From positions 182,470-246,469 of the forward strand of contig NZ_AUDJ01000011.1 in assembly GCF_000425405.1 (NCBI RefSeq): DNA of 64,000 nucleotides, in the 5' to 3' direction. The DNA is from Ferrimonas kyonanensis DSM 18153 (GTDB lineage Bacteria; Pseudomonadota; Gammaproteobacteria; Enterobacterales; Shewanellaceae). The translations under genes and the position numbers were made by a program. This document shows positions 46,467 through 55,615 of this stretch, piece by piece (within the stretch, counting starts at the first letter, position 1; every line of letters begins with the position of its first letter). Below the pieces are notes generated by a model, which worked only from the letters and a program-made list of their open reading frames with translations, was not told where the DNA came from and made no database searches.

Positions 46467-48748
46467 GTCTGATCCGTCGCCACTATCAGATCCTGGGGAC
46501 GGTGCAAGGGGTCGGTTTCCGGCCCTTTGTGTACCGCCATGCCACCGACAACGATCTGACCGGCAGCGTGCTCAACGACGCCAACGGCGTCAGCATCGAG
46601 GTTCAGGGCACCGAGGCCCAACTGGCGCCGTTTGACCATGCCATGCACCATCAACTGCCGCCACTGGCCCGGGTCGATCACCTGCAGGTGACGCCCCAGC
46701 CAACGGTTGACGGCGAGTCGGCGTTCATCATCCTTGAAAGCAGCGGCAAAGCCGACGCCCAGGTGGCGCTGGCCACCGACAAGGCCAGCTGCCCCGACTG
46801 TCTGGCCGACATCGCCGACCCCGGTAGCCGCTACTACCGTTACCCGTTTACCAACTGCACCAACTGCGGCCCCCGCTACACCATCATTCGCGATCTGCCC
46901 TACGATCGCCCCAATACCGCCATGGCCGGCTTCAAGATGTGCCCGGCCTGCGCCAAAGAGTACCAAGACCCTCTTAACCGTCGTTATCACGCCCAGCCAG
47001 TCAGCTGCCCCCATTGCGGGCCACAACTGAGCTGGCGTCGACCGGACGGTCAGCTTGAAGCGGTGGAATCGCCGCTGCAGCACAGCGCCCGCCAATTGCT
47101 GGACGGCCAGATCATCGCCATCAAAGGCCTCGGCGGCTATCACCTGATGTGTGACGCCACCAACGCCGAGGCCGTCGACACCCTGAGACGACGTAAACAG
47201 CGGCCCGCCAAGCCGCTGGCGGTGATGGTTAAAGATCGCGCCAGCGCCGAGAGGCTGGTGCAGGGTGATGCCGCCGAATGGGAGACCCTGTGTTCCCTCG
47301 AACGCCCCATCACCCTGATGCGTACCACCGGCAGTACCGAACTGGCCGACGGCGTGGCCCCGGGCATCGATCGGCTGGGGCTGTTTCTGCCCTACACCCC
47401 GATTCACCAGTTACTGCTGGAGCAGTTGGACCGGCCATTGGTGGCCACCAGCGCCAACCTGTCCGGCGAACCGGTGATCACCGAACTCAGCCAACTGGTG
47501 GACAAACTGGGCCATGTGGTTGACGGCATCCTCGATCACGACCGTCCGATCCTCAACCCCTGCGACGACTCGGTGGTTCAGGTGGTTCAGGGCCGACGCC
47601 AATGGTGGCGGCTGGCTCGGGGCATCGCCCCTCAGACCGAACGCCTGCCCGAGGCCTGCGATCGCACCATTTTGGCAGTGGGTGCCCAGCAGAAAAATCG
47701 ACTGGCACTGGCCTTTGGTCAGCGCAGCATCGTCAGCCCCCACATCGGCGATCTGGACAACCTGGCCACCGAAGGTTACTTCGAGCATACCCTGGCACAA
47801 CTGCAGCGCATCTACGGCTTACACATCGACCAGTTGGTCGGTGACCTGCACCAGGGCTACGGCAGCAGTCAGTGGGCCAGCCACTACGCCGAGCAGCACC
47901 GTTTGCCACAGCTGCAGGTGCAGCACCACTACGCCCACGTGCTGGCGGTGATGGCAGAGCATCAGCATCGCGGCCCGGTACTGGGCTTTGCCTTTGACGG
48001 CACCGGCCTGGGCGACGACGGTCAACTGTGGGGCGGGGAAGTGCTGCTGGCAGACACTCAAGGTTATCAGCGCCTGCACCACGTCAAACCGTTTCGCCTC
48101 ATTGGCGGCGAACAGGCGATCAAACACCCGGCGCGGGTGGCCCTGTCACTGCTGTTCCAGCATGCAGACCTGGACCGCATCCAGGCCAGTGGTTGGCCGC
48201 AGCGGCTGGGCATCGATGCCGCCACCCTGAGTAATCTGCACCTGATGTGGTCCAAAGGGATTAACTCCCCTTACAGCAGTTCCATGGGGCGATTGTTTGA
48301 TGCCATGGCCAGCTTCCTGCAGCTGTGTCAGCACACCGATTTCGACGGCCAGGCAGGCATGTTGCTCGAAGCCAGTGCCGAGCCGGTGGCCCAGGCCGAT
48401 CTGAAGCTGCCGTTGTCGCTCAATGAGCAGGGGCAGATCGACACCGCCGGCCTGATCCAGTACCTGTTGCCCCGGGGCGATCAGGCCCTGGATACCGCCC
48501 ACTGTGCCCGCGCCTTCATCGACGGCATCGCCGAGATGATGGTCGCTCTGATGGATCGTTACCCTCAGCACCCCATCGTGCTGTGCGGCGGCGTGATGCA
48601 GAACCGCTGTCTGCTGGAGAACTTACTGCAGCGCATGGGGTCTCACCATCAGCGGTTGATGTGGCCCGAACGCACTCCGGTCAACGACAGCGGCATCGCC
48701 CAGGGACAGCTATGGTACGCCCTCAACCACCCGGTTTCCGGGGAGTAG
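46463..48748 (+). CDS. hypF: Carbamoyltransferase HypF (CN ligand synthesis)
   Basis: A 761-aa complete HypF: acylphosphatase domain GTVQGVGFRPFVYR; zinc fingers CPDCLADI with CTNCGPRY, and CPACAKEY with CPHCG; a YrdC-like domain (IIAIKGLGGYHLMCDA, RRKQRPAKPLAVM); and a Kae1-like domain with the metal-binding HHYAHVLA and CGGVMQNR. It transfers carbamoyl from carbamoyl phosphate to the HypE C-terminal Cys to make the cyanide ligands. Starts by ATGA overlap with the HypF-like gene. No hypA or hypB follows. Confidence 0.97.
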   Translation: MSLIRRHYQILGTVQGVGFRPFVYRHATDNDLTGSVLNDANGVSIEVQGTEAQLAPFDHAMHHQLPPLARVDHLQVTPQPTVDGESAFIILESSGKADAQVALATDKASCPDCLADIADPGSRYYRYPFTNCTNCGPRYTIIRDLPYDRPNTAMAGFKMCPACAKEYQDPLNRRYHAQPVSCPHCGPQLSWRRPDGQLEAVESPLQHSARQLLDGQIIAIKGLGGYHLMCDATNAEAVDTLRRRKQRPAKPLAVMVKDRASAERLVQGDAAEWETLCSLERPITLMRTTGSTELADGVAPGIDRLGLFLPYTPIHQLLLEQLDRPLVATSANLSGEPVITELSQLVDKLGHVVDGILDHDRPILNPCDDSVVQVVQGRRQWWRLARGIAPQTERLPEACDRTILAVGAQQKNRLALAFGQRSIVSPHIGDLDNLATEGYFEHTLAQLQRIYGLHIDQLVGDLHQGYGSSQWASHYAEQHRLPQLQVQHHYAHVLAVMAEHQHRGPVLGFAFDGTGLGDDGQLWGGEVLLADTQGYQRLHHVKPFRLIGGEQAIKHPARVALSLLFQHADLDRIQASGWPQRLGIDAATLSNLHLMWSKGINSPYSSSMGRLFDAMASFLQLCQHTDFDGQAGMLLEASAEPVAQADLKLPLSLNEQGQIDTAGLIQYLLPRGDQALDTAHCARAFIDGIAEMMVALMDRYPQHPIVLCGGVMQNRCLLENLLQRMGSHHQRLMWPERTPVNDSGIAQGQLWYALNHPVSGE

Positions 48749-48902
48749 CTGGCGATGGAAACCGGACTGCAATGCTTACCGCTAGCCCGCCAGCACACCG
48801 CCAATTGGGGGGCGTATACGCCGGCGGCCTGCCGGCAACCGCCGGATTGTTATTGATCGGCACCTGATTCATACCAAATGTTGGCAGAAAAACCCCGGCG
48901 AA

Positions 48903-48918
48903 CATGATGTACATCATG
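48903..48918. promoter_or_regulatory. 16-bp palindrome with FNR-like core before hypC
   Basis: CATGATGTACATCATG is perfectly symmetric; its core ATGAT-GTAC-ATCAT matches the FNR consensus at 8 of 10 positions. It is nested in a wider repeat (CCGGCGA at 48894, TCGCCGG at 48923). The centre at 48910 would place a start near 48952, with an AT-rich -10 region (48941-48947) and hypC at 48979. It could drive hypCDE separately from the upstream operon. Confidence 0.5.
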
Positions 48919-48978
48919 AAAGTCGCCGGTCTGTTGACGAATAATGTTCGAAATGTAAAAAAGGGACGTACTCAGACC

Positions 48979-49221
48979 ATGTGTTTATCCATTCCCTCTC
49001 AGATTGTGCAGTTGCACCCTGAAGACACCACCGCCACCGTCGATACCATGGGCGTAACCCGCCGTGTCAGCACTCACTTGATCAGCGAAGAGCTGGCCGT
49101 GGGCGACTATGTGCTCATCCACGTTGGCTTTGCCATGAATAAAATCGACGCCGCCGCCGCTCAGGAAAGCCTGGATCTGTACAAGGAGATCGTCGAGAAG
49201 ATGGAGGCCGAACATGTCTGA
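48979..49221 (+). CDS. hypC: Hydrogenase assembly chaperone HypC
   Basis: An 80-aa chaperone that must begin MC, since Cys2 binds the Fe(CN)2CO intermediate; the ATG at 48979 gives MCLSIPSQIV. The OB-fold block GVTRRVSTHLI and GDYVLIHVGFAMNKID follow. A 25-codon longer frame exists but would mask Cys2. It carries the iron group with HypD to the HyaB precursor. It overlaps hypD by eight bases. Confidence 0.95.
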   Translation: MCLSIPSQIVQLHPEDTTATVDTMGVTRRVSTHLISEELAVGDYVLIHVGFAMNKIDAAAAQESLDLYKEIVEKMEAEHV

Positions 49222-50341
49222 GCTGGTCCTGTCCGATCTGTATCAGGGCTTTCGGGATCCGGAAACCATTAAGGCGCTGCTGAAACGCATCGCCGAACTG
49301 GCGCCGCAACTGGACGAACCGCTGCGCATCATGGAGGTCTGTGGTGGCCATACCCACAGCATCATGAAGTACGGCATCCACCAGTCCCTGCCCGACAACA
49401 TCGAATTTATCCACGGCCCCGGCTGCCCGGTGTGCGTGATGCCCAAAGAGCGCATCGACCAGGCCATCGCCCTGGCCAATCAGCCCAACGTCATCCTGAC
49501 CACCCTGGGTGACATGATTCGAGTCCCGGGTTCCAACTCCAGCTTGGCCCAGGCTCGAGCCCAGGGCTGCGACGTTCGCGCCCTGTACGACCCCATGGAC
49601 GCGGTGCGACTGGCTCAGGAGAACCCCGACAAGATTGTGGTGTTCTTTGCCATCGGCTTTGAAACCACCACGCCGATGACCGCGGTACTGGTGCAACAGA
49701 TTGAACAGCACAACCTTCATAACCTGCTGCTGCACGTCAACCACGTGCTGGTACCACCGGCGGTGCACGCCGTCATGGCCGATGGCCAGGCGAAAGTGAA
49801 CGCCTTCATTGGCCCGTCTCACGTCAGTGTCATCACCGGCGCCAAGGTGTACCAACCCATCGTCGACGCCTACCAGACCCCGGTGGTCGTCTCCGGCTTC
49901 GAACCGGTGGACGTATTGCAGAGCGTATTGATGCTGCTGGAGCAGATGCTGGCTGGCGAAGCCCGACTGGAGATCCAGTACGATCGTGCCGTGACCCTGG
50001 AGGGCAACCACCACGCCCAGGCATTGATCGAACAGTACCTGACCCTGCGACAGGATTTCCGCTGGCGCGGCCTGGGCAACATCCCCTACTCGGCCCTGGA
50101 GCTGGCACCGGCCTATCAGCACCTTAATGCCGAAAGTCATTTCGCCGACGTGCTGCCTACCGACGAGATCAACGATCACAAAGCCTGCCAGTGTGGCGAC
50201 ATCCTTAAAGGCCTGGCCAAACCCAGTGACTGCAAGGTGTTTGGCCGCGGCTGCACCCCGGAAACCCCCATGGGCAGCTGCATGGTCAGCTCAGAGGGCG
50301 CCTGCCACGCTCATTATAAGTACGCCGGAGTAATTCTATGA
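49214..50341 (+). CDS. hypD: Hydrogenase formation protein HypD
   Basis: A 375-aa [4Fe-4S] scaffold on which Fe(CN)2CO is built. It has MEVCGGHTHSIMKYG near residue 36, GPGCPVCVMP near 65, FAIGFETTTPMTA near 150 and a C-terminal cluster region with CKVFGRGCTPETPMGSCMVSSEGACHA. Overlaps hypC and hypE. Confidence 0.97.
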   Translation: MSELVLSDLYQGFRDPETIKALLKRIAELAPQLDEPLRIMEVCGGHTHSIMKYGIHQSLPDNIEFIHGPGCPVCVMPKERIDQAIALANQPNVILTTLGDMIRVPGSNSSLAQARAQGCDVRALYDPMDAVRLAQENPDKIVVFFAIGFETTTPMTAVLVQQIEQHNLHNLLLHVNHVLVPPAVHAVMADGQAKVNAFIGPSHVSVITGAKVYQPIVDAYQTPVVVSGFEPVDVLQSVLMLLEQMLAGEARLEIQYDRAVTLEGNHHAQALIEQYLTLRQDFRWRGLGNIPYSALELAPAYQHLNAESHFADVLPTDEINDHKACQCGDILKGLAKPSDCKVFGRGCTPETPMGSCMVSSEGACHAHYKYAGVIL

Positions 50342-51342
50342 CCCGCGACACCAAACGACGCATTCAGCTCAGCCACGGTGGTGGTGGCGTCGAAATGAAC
50401 CAGTTGATTCGCAAACTGTTCTTTAAATACTTCAGCAATGAGATTCTGATTCGCGACGAAGACGCGGCCCGACTGGACATCAGCGGCCCTCTGGCGTTTA
50501 CCACCGACAGCTTCACCGTCTCGCCACGCACCTTCAAGGGCGGCGATCTGGGTAAGATCGCCGTGGCGGGCACGGTCAACGACCTGGCCATGGCCGGTGC
50601 CATTCCTCAGTACCTGAGCTGTGGCTTCATCATCGAAGAGGGCCTGGCCTTCAGCGAGCTGGAACAGCTGGTGCAATCGATGGCCACCGAACTGGAAAAG
50701 AGCGGTGCCCGCATCGTCTGCGGCGACACCAAAGTTGTGCCCAAGGGCACCGCCGATGGCATCTTCATCAACACCTCCGGCGTTGGCCAGTGCATTGCCG
50801 CCCCGTCCTGGACCAAGCTGCAGCCCGGTGACTGCGTGCTGGTGTCCCGGGACGTCGGCCGCCACGGTGCCTGCATCCTCGCCAGCCGTGAAGGCCTGGC
50901 CCTGCAAGGCGATCTGGCCAGCGACTGTGCCACCCTGTGGCCCGATGTGAAACGACTGCTGGACGCCGGCATCGACATCAAGGCGATGCGCGACGCCACC
51001 CGCGGCGGCTTGTCGGCGGTGCTCAACGAGTGGGCCGCCAGCCGTGAACTGGGCATCGAGGTGCAACAGCAGCAGGTTCCCATCGCCCAGGAGGTTCAGG
51101 GGCTGTGTGAGCTGTTCGGCTTTGAGCCCATGGAGCTGGCCAACGAGGGCACCTTTGTACTGGCGGTGTCCGCCGACCAGGCCGAGCAGGCTCAGGCGCT
51201 GCTGCAACAAAGCCAGCCCACTGCCGCCATCATCGGCACCGTGGTCGATGCCCACGTCGGCAAAGTGGTACTGACCACCCCCTGGGGCAGCCAGCGCTAC
51301 CTGGAGCTGCCCAAGGGCGAGCTGCTGCCGCGGATCTGCTGA
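50338..51342 (+). CDS. hypE: Hydrogenase expression/formation protein HypE
   Basis: A 334-aa ATP-dependent dehydratase that converts the thiocarbamate on its C-terminal Cys to thiocyanate. It has LSHGGGGVEMNQLI near the start, GKIAVAGTVNDLAMAGAIP and GDTKVVPKG, and the conserved end PRIC with the carrier Cys as last residue. Final gene of the hydrogenase locus, followed by a terminator. Confidence 0.97.
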   Translation: MTRDTKRRIQLSHGGGGVEMNQLIRKLFFKYFSNEILIRDEDAARLDISGPLAFTTDSFTVSPRTFKGGDLGKIAVAGTVNDLAMAGAIPQYLSCGFIIEEGLAFSELEQLVQSMATELEKSGARIVCGDTKVVPKGTADGIFINTSGVGQCIAAPSWTKLQPGDCVLVSRDVGRHGACILASREGLALQGDLASDCATLWPDVKRLLDAGIDIKAMRDATRGGLSAVLNEWAASRELGIEVQQQQVPIAQEVQGLCELFGFEPMELANEGTFVLAVSADQAEQAQALLQQSQPTAAIIGTVVDAHVGKVVLTTPWGSQRYLELPKGELLPRIC

Positions 51343-51362
51343 GCAGACATCGATTCAACCGC

Positions 51363-51384
51363 AAGGGTGCTCCGGCACCCTTTT
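51363..51384 (+). terminator. Terminator of the hya-hyp locus
   Basis: AAGGGTGC / GCACCCTT stem, loop TCCG, then TTTT CTTTT, 21 bp after hypE. Confidence 0.85.
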
Positions 51385-51443
51385 CTTTTGCCTGCGCCAA
51401 CATGACTGTATAATTATTCCCAAATTTCACCATTGAGATTGCC

Positions 51444-52289
51444 ATGCTGCTGGAGGGAATCGAGACCCTGCTGACCCTGTCTCAGGAACGAACCATGACG
51501 CGCACCGCCACCCGCCTGTATCTAACCCAAAGCGCGGTGAGCAAGCGCATCGCCAAGTTAGAACGTCTGGTTGGCAAAAAACTGGTGGAACCCGACGGCC
51601 GTCAGATTCGACTGACTGAGGCGGCTCAGGAATTGGTGGCCAGCATTGGCCCGAGTTACATCGAAATTCGAGGTTTGGTCTTCGATCAACAAACCCGGCC
51701 GGAGCGGTCCGCCATGGATGTCGCCTGCTCGGAAACCTTGCTGGCTGGATACCTCAAGCCCATCGCCGCTGAGTTGCTCAACCAAGACCCTCATATCCGC
51801 TTCTCCACCCACCATACGCCGATGATTCTCGAGAAAGTACAATCCGGAGAAGCGGTACTTGGCTATTGTGCGGGGCAACTGCCCGGTCAACATGGCCTAG
51901 TGACCCGTCATCTGTTCGATGAGCCTTTCGTGGTCATCAGTCATGCTCCGACAACCGGCTTACCCCCTTCAATGCTGGTTAACGACCTCTCCAACCCCGC
52001 CAACAGCATGCAAGTCGCCACGCTTCACCGCCTGGGCATTACTCCGATGATGCAGATGGACTCTTACACTGCTGCGGCCCAACTGGCCCTGGCGGGTGTC
52101 GGGCCAGCATTGGTGCCAATGGCAACCGTGCAGACCCTGGGTATCGCCCGCAAATACTGTTTTAACTTCGAGGAACTGAGGGCACTGACCCGGCCAGTCC
52201 ACCTCTGTTATCGCCAACGCAGCGGCCGCTTGCCGAGGGTCGCCCGACTCATTGAAGCCATTGCCCGTGCTGTTCCCACAACAACTTAA
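51444..52289 (+). CDS. LysR-family transcriptional regulator
   Basis: A 281-aa regulator with the N-terminal winged helix (RTATRLYLTQSAVSKRIAKLE at about residues 20-40) and an effector domain. It follows a short promoter region. The end of the gene overlaps the 3' end of the convergent TSUP transporter by 41 bp, a tight pairing that suggests functional connection (often a LysR gene sits by a sulfonate/sulfite exporter). Targets and ligand are unknown. Confidence 0.85.
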   Translation: MLLEGIETLLTLSQERTMTRTATRLYLTQSAVSKRIAKLERLVGKKLVEPDGRQIRLTEAAQELVASIGPSYIEIRGLVFDQQTRPERSAMDVACSETLLAGYLKPIAAELLNQDPHIRFSTHHTPMILEKVQSGEAVLGYCAGQLPGQHGLVTRHLFDEPFVVISHAPTTGLPPSMLVNDLSNPANSMQVATLHRLGITPMMQMDSYTAAAQLALAGVGPALVPMATVQTLGIARKYCFNFEELRALTRPVHLCYRQRSGRLPRVARLIEAIARAVPTTT

Positions 52290-53019
52290 CGGCCATCAGC
52301 GCCGACACGCCGATGACCATGGGGCGCACCAGTTTTGCGCCGCGACACACCACCAGGCCAGCGCCCATGCGCGCTCCGATCAAGCCGCCGAGGGCCATTA
52401 ACAAACCCAGTTGCCAGACAATCAGCCCGGCAGACAGAAACGACATCAAGGCCGCCAGGTTGGAAGCGAAATTAAACACCTTTGCATTGGCCGTGGCTCG
52501 AACCAGCCCGAAGCCAACGAGGGCAGAAAACCCCGCGGTATATAGAGCGCCAGCCCCCGGCCCAAAAAAACCATCGTAGAAGCCAACCATTACACCAACC
52601 ACAGGCATCAACCACAGCCTGGGCTCTGCCCGCTCCTGGTTTGCCATCGTGCCACCTGGAGCCAGCAGAAAGTACACGCCCAACATCAGCAACAACCCGG
52701 GGATCACGCCCATCAACTGAGTCGCATCGACGCGAGTCACCACCGCGGCCCCCGCCCAGGCACCAACCGCGGTGCCAATGCCCGGTAATAGCACCGCTCG
52801 AGGGCTGATCAGCCGGCTTCGAACGAAATAGAGGGAGGCCGAACCACTGGCAAAACACCCCTGTAGTTTGTTGGTCGCCAGCGCCTGTACCGGCGGCACG
52901 CCGACCGCCAGCAGCGCCGGCACTGTTAACATTCCGCCTCCACCAGCAATGGCATCGACAAACCCCGCTATCATGGCGACCAGCGCCAGGCCCAGCATCA
53001 GCTCCAAAGACAGGTCCAC
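52249..53019 (-). CDS. TSUP (TauE/SafE) family transporter
   Basis: A 256-aa membrane protein of the YfcA-like TSUP family: two repeats with the motif AGFVDAIAGGGGMLTVPALLAVGVPPVQALATNKLQG near residue 18 and GFYDGFFGPGAGALYTAGFSALVGF near 150. About eight hydrophobic segments. Family substrates are sulfite, sulfoacetate or similar small anions. The substrate is not determinable. Confidence 0.9.
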   Translation of the reverse strand: MDLSLELMLGLALVAMIAGFVDAIAGGGGMLTVPALLAVGVPPVQALATNKLQGCFASGSASLYFVRSRLISPRAVLLPGIGTAVGAWAGAAVVTRVDATQLMGVIPGLLLMLGVYFLLAPGGTMANQERAEPRLWLMPVVGVMVGFYDGFFGPGAGALYTAGFSALVGFGLVRATANAKVFNFASNLAALMSFLSAGLIVWQLGLLMALGGLIGARMGAGLVVCRGAKLVRPMVIGVSALMAVKLLWEQHGQWLQ

Positions 53020-53247
53020 ACGTCACTCCAGCCCAATAAAAGGAAAGCTAAGATACCGCTGCCAACCCCATTGGATAAGTGAACTCTCGGACTACAACTC
53101 ATTCCAATTGGGAATCAGTAAGGTCCATCAGAGAACAAATTGTGGTGGCACACCGACAGTTTTGTTGCCGATCCTGATCCCGGTCTCTGACAGAACCGCT
53201 TGTGGATTGCTATAATCCCGCCTTAACACTCGTGAGGACGAATTTAG

Positions 53248-53841
53248 ATGAGCATTGAAAACACCCTGATGCAGCGTGGCGACTCCAAATGTGAGTTGTG
53301 TGGTACCAACGACCAGCTGAGCGTGTATGACGTCCCACCGGTAGACAAGAGCAGCGAAGACAAGGCGGTGCTGACCTGCATCACTTGCAAAACCCAGCTG
53401 AACGACGCCGCCAGCGTCGACGTCAATCACTGGCGCTGCCTGAACGACGCCATGTGGAGCCAGGTTCCTGCGGTACAGGTGGTGGCTTACCGCATGTTGC
53501 ACCAGCTGAACGCCCAGGGCGAAACCTGGTGCCAGGATCTGCTGGACATGATGTACATGGAAGAGGACACCAAGGCCTGGGCCGATCTGGGCCTGCCGGA
53601 AGAGGAAGATCCCGATGCCATTGTTCACCGCGACAGCAACGGTGACGTCATCGTTGCCGGTGACACCGTTCACCTGATCAAAGATCTGGTGGTTAAAGGC
53701 GGCAACTTCACCGCCAAGCGCGGCACCCCGGTACGCAACATCGGTGTGACCAACAACCCGCTGCACATCGAAGGACGGGTTAACGGCCAGCGTATCGTGA
53801 TCCTGACCGAGTTTGTGAAGAAGTCCAAGCACGGCGAATAA
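53248..53841 (+). CDS. PhnA-domain protein
   Basis: A 197-aa cytosolic protein with a zinc-ribbon-like N-terminus (CELCGTND, CITCKTQLND) and a C-terminal SH3-like PhnA domain (VIVAGDTVHLIKDLVVKGGNFTAKRGTPVRNI, then IEGRVNGQRIVILTEFVKK). Similar to YjdM/PhnA proteins, once linked by name to alkylphosphonates but of unknown function. Transcribed alone and terminated by the hairpin at 53860. Confidence 0.87.
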   Translation: MSIENTLMQRGDSKCELCGTNDQLSVYDVPPVDKSSEDKAVLTCITCKTQLNDAASVDVNHWRCLNDAMWSQVPAVQVVAYRMLHQLNAQGETWCQDLLDMMYMEEDTKAWADLGLPEEEDPDAIVHRDSNGDVIVAGDTVHLIKDLVVKGGNFTAKRGTPVRNIGVTNNPLHIEGRVNGQRIVILTEFVKKSKHGE

Positions 53842-53859
53842 CCACGCCTCTGCCACTCC

Positions 53860-53881
53860 ATGGGCCCGCCAACGGGCCCAT
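53860..53881 (+). terminator. Terminator of the PhnA-domain gene
   Basis: ATGGGCCCG / CGGGCCCAT stem with a CCAA loop, followed by TATTAATTT, a weak T stretch. Confidence 0.65.
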
Positions 53882-54047
53882 TATTAATTTCGGCCTGCTT
53901 TTTAGCCATTCCGCCTCCCGATAGCCACCCTCCTAATCCATCATATAAAAATGGTGATCAACATCAATTAACTCATTGTTATTTAAACGTAATATCAGTC
54001 GCCCTGCCAAGAGCCTGTATGCTCTTGCTTCCTCCAAGTGGTGATAA

Positions 54048-55553
54048 ATGAAAACCTTCTATTCTCTTTGCTTTATTTCCCTTCTCTTTGGGTGTGGCTC
54101 AGGTGGTGGATCCAGCTCCGCTCCCGACACCCCAAGCCCAGTAGATCCCCCAGAACAAGCAGTGTGTGGATATACAGACAGCAGTGATGGTTTTCTGGCA
54201 GAAAATACCGAGCAACTACAAACGCTTCTGACCACTCTGGCCAACAATGGCCACGACGACATCATCTATTTGGCCGCTGGCACCTATCAAGTAACTACTC
54301 CGTTAACTTACGACTTTGCCACCGCTGCAGGTCAGCCAATGGAGAAAATTTCCCTGATTGGCTGTGGCGCCGAACAAACCATCTTCGATGGCAATGGCAA
54401 CAGTCGAGTCTTCAATTTCTGGAAAAATGGTCCTGAGATCGATGAAGACGCCATCCACATGGGGCCCAACCCCTCTCTCTATATGCAGGATCTCACCATT
54501 CAGAACGGTCGTTGCATCGGAGAGTGTTCGGACAAATATGGCAACAGCGGAGCCGGCATCCATGTTCAACGTTACGACACTGAACTGGTTAGAGTCTCTT
54601 TGCTCAACAACTACGACCTCAATGAAGGCAGTGCCCTAAATGGTAGCGGCCACACCACTCTCAATGACGTCCTGGTAGACGGTAACGAACAAGGCACCGC
54701 CATCAGTGTCTGTGGTCGCCTCACCGTCATCGACTCAGTCATCACCAATAACATCGGTGGCGGCATCTATCGGGGCATCTGCCTGGACGGAGATTACAGT
54801 GACTTCGACGTCAACGTTGTCCGCTCCCACTTCGAAGGTAACTTAGGTACTCGGGGTTACGCCAAAGACCATGGCGCCCTGCAGGTGCTTGGCGGTACGA
54901 CACCGGGTAAATTATCGATTACTGACTCCGTCTTTATAAACAACCGAACAGATTCCTACGGTGGCGCTGCAGTTCTTACCCGCCACGGCAATCTGACCAT
55001 CAGTAACAGCCGCTTTATTGATAATCTGGTCGTGGATGACCACCAACCATGCACCGAGTACTCCATGGACTGTCAAACCGGAGGGGCTCTTTTCATCGAT
55101 AACTGGTTCCCTGGTGGCGGCAAGACCCTTATTGATAACAGCGTCTTTAACAATAACCATGCAACCGATGCTGGTGGCGCCATTTTCATGGGAGGAGGCG
55201 AAGATTGTGAGCGCGACCTGGTGCGCGGTTACGACAGCTATTGTCGTCCCGATGACTTCCCACAGCCTCAGCCAAGCCAGCAAACACTGACGGTTACCAA
55301 CAGTACCTTCAACGGTAACCAAGCGGCGAAAGCCGCCGATGTCATCATCGCAAAAATGGAGCTGCAGGGAGGTTTCCAGTCTGGAAATGTCACTTTGGAA
55401 GCCAGCAGTTTTAGCAACTCGGCAGGGAAGAGTTCCATGGTCATCGGTGGCAACCTTACTCTGTCCGAAACGGCAATTGGCAACAGCGTACACCTGGCTG
55501 GCGAACTGAGCAGCGACAACCTTTCCAGTATTGAATCCCTAATTCAACGCTAA
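54048..55553 (+). CDS. Parallel beta-helix surface lipoprotein
   Basis: A 501-aa lipoprotein: a lipobox LFGC near residue 16 followed by a low-complexity linker (GSGGGSSS, PDTPSPVDPPE). The rest is a right-handed parallel beta-helix with about ten turns, visible as recurring G-A-(I/L/V)-H/F and S-x-F-x-x-N units (DSVFINNRTDSYGGAAV, NSRFIDN, NSVFNNNHATDAGGAIFMGGG), like polymorphic outer-membrane and pectate-lyase-like proteins. Six or more Cys may form disulfides. It is flanked by AT-rich sequence upstream and a bidirectional terminator. Likely surface or periplasmic; carbohydrate lysis is possible but no catalytic motif is clear. Confidence 0.75.
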   Translation: MKTFYSLCFISLLFGCGSGGGSSSAPDTPSPVDPPEQAVCGYTDSSDGFLAENTEQLQTLLTTLANNGHDDIIYLAAGTYQVTTPLTYDFATAAGQPMEKISLIGCGAEQTIFDGNGNSRVFNFWKNGPEIDEDAIHMGPNPSLYMQDLTIQNGRCIGECSDKYGNSGAGIHVQRYDTELVRVSLLNNYDLNEGSALNGSGHTTLNDVLVDGNEQGTAISVCGRLTVIDSVITNNIGGGIYRGICLDGDYSDFDVNVVRSHFEGNLGTRGYAKDHGALQVLGGTTPGKLSITDSVFINNRTDSYGGAAVLTRHGNLTISNSRFIDNLVVDDHQPCTEYSMDCQTGGALFIDNWFPGGGKTLIDNSVFNNNHATDAGGAIFMGGGEDCERDLVRGYDSYCRPDDFPQPQPSQQTLTVTNSTFNGNQAAKAADVIIAKMELQGGFQSGNVTLEASSFSNSAGKSSMVIGGNLTLSETAIGNSVHLAGELSSDNLSSIESLIQR

Positions 55554-55570
55554 CCTTAACGAAATAACAT

Positions 55571-55600
55571 GAAAAAGCCCGCCAATCGGCGGGCTTTTTC
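55571..55600. terminator. Bidirectional terminator
   Basis: Stem GAAAAAGCCCGCC / GGCGGGCTTTTTC with an AATC loop gives T runs on both strands, serving the beta-helix gene and the convergent GNAT gene. Confidence 0.9.
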
Positions 55601-55615
55601 ATGCGAACTCGGCAC

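Noticed and set aside
48749..48902. Remnant of hypB between hypF and hypC
   Set aside because: No P-loop, His-rich segment or other HypB-like sequence was found in any frame of this gap.
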